In this document: positions 62,451-64,000 of the stretch, one piece after another
Position numbering within the stretch: position 1 is the first letter of the stretch
How the letters are laid out: each line of letters opens with the position of its first letter
Assembly: GCF_014898055.3 (NCBI RefSeq)
Contig: NW_023602073.1
Coordinates: 81,882,678-81,946,677, forward strand
Reading direction: 5' to 3'
Source: Talpa occidentalis
Lineage: Eukaryota > Chordata > Mammalia > Eulipotyphla > Talpidae
DNA length: 64,000 bases
Made by a program: the position numbers and the translations under genes
Notes under the pieces: generated by a model
The model's database searches: none
What the model was told of the DNA's origin: nothing
Seen by the model: the letters and a program-made list of their open reading frames with translations, nothing else

Positions 62451-63354
62451 ACAGGTACATTATTAATTTTGAAGGCAACATGTTGATTCTGTGGAGTGAT
62501 ACGGAAAGGGTCAAATGTCAAAAACAGGTGCATGAACTTGACTCTTTGCACCACCAATGACAAAACAACACTTCAAGTATTTTCCAGTAGCCTTCTCTGG
62601 ATTATATACATGCAGATAGAAAACCTGCAAAGCCTCCAGTGCCAAGCACCATGTCCCTCTGCTGTAAGAGAATGAATGTTTTTACCTGAATGGGCTGCTA
62701 TGTCTTATCAATGCAATCCTGCACATCTTGGGGGAATTTAGTAATTGAAATAAACACAGCTGCACTTATTTTTATTCAAAAGCTTATTTTTAGTGAATTT
62801 GCTTCGTAGTCTGGGGGGAAGTAAAATTAGAAGACAAAAAAAGAGTGCAAAATGTGTATTTTCGATCTGCATCAATGGCTTTTACAACAGTTTCTCCCAA
62901 AATCTCAATGGCCGCAAGGAAGAATGGGTAAAGGGTACATGTAAAATTGTAAAATCACATTTTTCATGCTTGAAAGTGTTTGAAACATTCCATAATGGAC
63001 ACTATAAGACATTTTTTAAAAACTCAAGTAATAGTCACCTTTGCACTGACAGTCAATATAAAAATCTCACTGTAAGAGTAATTTGTCTAAAATGTATCAT
63101 CTGCCTAAAAGTAAGACCTTACAATAAAAGTTTTCTATGAGTGGTATGTCATCTTTTTCCATTATGAAATGCTCTAATTCTGGCTTTTCCCCTATCTTCT
63201 TGTATTATTATTTTGTATTAGTTTTTAATTACAAACCTTTGAAATGTGCCAAAATTTGAAAAGTAAATGCATAACCTAAGTTATTTGAATCACATGTTAG
63301 TGGTTTCACACTGATCACTAATTTGTGTTAGTTTTTATCTGATGTTATTTCCAG

Positions 63355-63421
63355 CTGCTGGCTCTCTCTTGAAGGAGGTCTACTCTACGCTTTTGTGGGA
63401 CCTGCAGCTGCCGTTGTCCTG
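63355..63421 (+). CDS. ADGRB3: ADGRB3 internal coding exon: extracellular loop 2 cysteine and TM5
   Basis: This 67-base exon follows a 2761-base intron. Its first base C completes the split Tyr codon (TA+C). The frame then reads [18 protein letters not shown] followed by AVVL. The leading CW is the conserved extracellular-loop-2 cysteine that in this receptor class forms the disulfide with the TM3 cysteine seen in the exon at 57697. [16 protein letters not shown] is TM5. Acceptor: ttatttccag. Donor: CTG|gtaaac, leaving phase 0. The next exon (family continuation VNMVIG) is beyond the window. All three exons are intact and in phase, which argues for a functional gene rather than a retrocopy. 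Confidence 0.95.
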
Positions 63422-64000
63422 GTAAACACTGACATCAACTTATTTTGAATTTTTAGCAAAGAAAGACTCCTTTGTTTCAATTAGAGTAATTTTGTATTTT
63501 TTGTAAAACTTTGAAATTCATTACTTAAATAAGTACCAACTTCTATGTATCTATGGATATGTCCTATAGTACTTTAAAATATTCTTATTTTGAAGGCTGA
63601 AGAATATTAAATGGGGAAGTGTGGGCTTTCTTTTACAGTAATTTTCACAATTGTGAAGAAATTTGAGTTTCAATATTTTTTTCCTTTTTAAGAAATAGAA
63701 CTGTTTATTATCATTTCATTTGGATACTCTACTATAAGATCTTTATTGTTAAGGTCCATATATCAGAGGCTCTCACCCTCAATACTACAGACATTTTGGA
63801 CCAGGTATTTCTTTGATGTGGGGCTGTCCTGTGTATTTGAGAATGCTCAACAGCATCCATGGTCTCTAACTACTAGATGCCAGTGATAGTTCTCAATTAA
63901 AACAATCAAAAATGTCTCCAGACATCACCCAATGTTCCCTGAGAACCCTAATATGTATTATGCTTAAGGATTTAAAAGTTTTCTTTTTGGAATCACAAAA
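63422..64000 (+). other. ADGRB3: ADGRB3 intron downstream of the TM5 exon (partial)
   Basis: Begins with the gtaaac donor after the TM5 exon and runs off the window. It contains an old MER5A-like element at its right end and otherwise unassigned AT-rich sequence. Confidence 0.88.
63765..63955 (-). mobile_element. MER5A-like hAT-Charlie element
   Basis: gctgtcctgtgtatttgaga, atgctcaacagcatccatgg, tctctaactactagatgcca and aatgtctccagacatcaccc, read in reverse, match the MER5A order (mgtctggagacattttt...ctagtgggtagaggcc...aggacag). Typical old divergence. Confidence 0.88.

Larger units (their letters stand above)
60594..63354 (+). other. ADGRB3: ADGRB3 intron between TM4 and TM5 exons
   Basis: A 2761-base intron with a gtaagt donor and ttatttccag acceptor, phase 2. 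It carries a young SINE at 62016-62332 and an old antisense L1-like remnant just after it. A GA-rich run lies near 61936-61963. The stretch 60600-62000 is otherwise unassigned unique sequence, as is 62450-63350, where a frame open for 115 codons shows no protein family I recognise. Confidence 0.88.

Noticed and set aside
1..64000. Search for CRISPR arrays, bacterial operons, tRNA, snRNA or rRNA genes
   Set aside because: None seen; the tRNA-like sequences are all SINE heads, and the DNA is mammalian intron.

Overview
This is AT-rich mammalian nuclear DNA. It lies inside one very large gene, the brain adhesion G-protein-coupled receptor ADGRB3 (formerly BAI3), on the + strand. Three short coding exons sit at the right end: 57697-57847, 60524-60593 and 63355-63421. 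Their splice phases interlock, and they encode TM3 to TM5 of the seven-helix bundle. No other convincing protein-coding exon was seen. The 57.7 kb to their left reads as a single giant intron. Most long open frames in it are chance frames or frames inside repeats.

The host is a placental mammal (MIR, MER5-like hAT, ERVL/MaLR-type LTR and L1 remnants). The lineage marker is a young tRNA-derived SINE with fourteen copies here. It has pol III A/B-box-like motifs, an AATAAA-rich tail and a TCTTT-like terminator (a T+ class SINE). It does not look like Alu, CHR/Bov, Can, ERE or Ves. My best inference is a rhinolophoid-type bat family (Rhin-1-like), but that rests on recollection and needs a Dfam search.

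Layout. 1-7 kb: intron with a MER-type hAT remnant at the left edge and three SINEs, one of them only the tRNA-like head. 7.1-9.5 kb: a long antisense L1 with 5'UTR repeats and ORF1 but almost no ORF2 (HAL1-like), split by a SINE. 10-30 kb: MIRs, L1 fragments, a 15-bp-TSD chimeric retro-insertion (12539-12806), two SINEs and an LTR near 29.1-29.96 kb. 30-39 kb: largely repeat-poor unique intron. 39-57 kb: seven SINEs, a twin-primed young L1 (45.36-46.15 kb), old L1 and MIR fragments, a perfect 23-bp inverted repeat at 44.2-44.3 kb. 57.7-64 kb: the ADGRB3 exons and their introns, with one young SINE and a MER5A-like element at the right edge.

The exons belong to one transcript. Everything else is intronic: mobile-element history, simple repeats and unassigned unique sequence. 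I found no operon, CRISPR array, RNA gene or novel multi-gene system. The most unusual items are structural: the chimeric retro-insertion, two long perfect inverted repeats, the ORF2-deleted L1 and the SINE variants.
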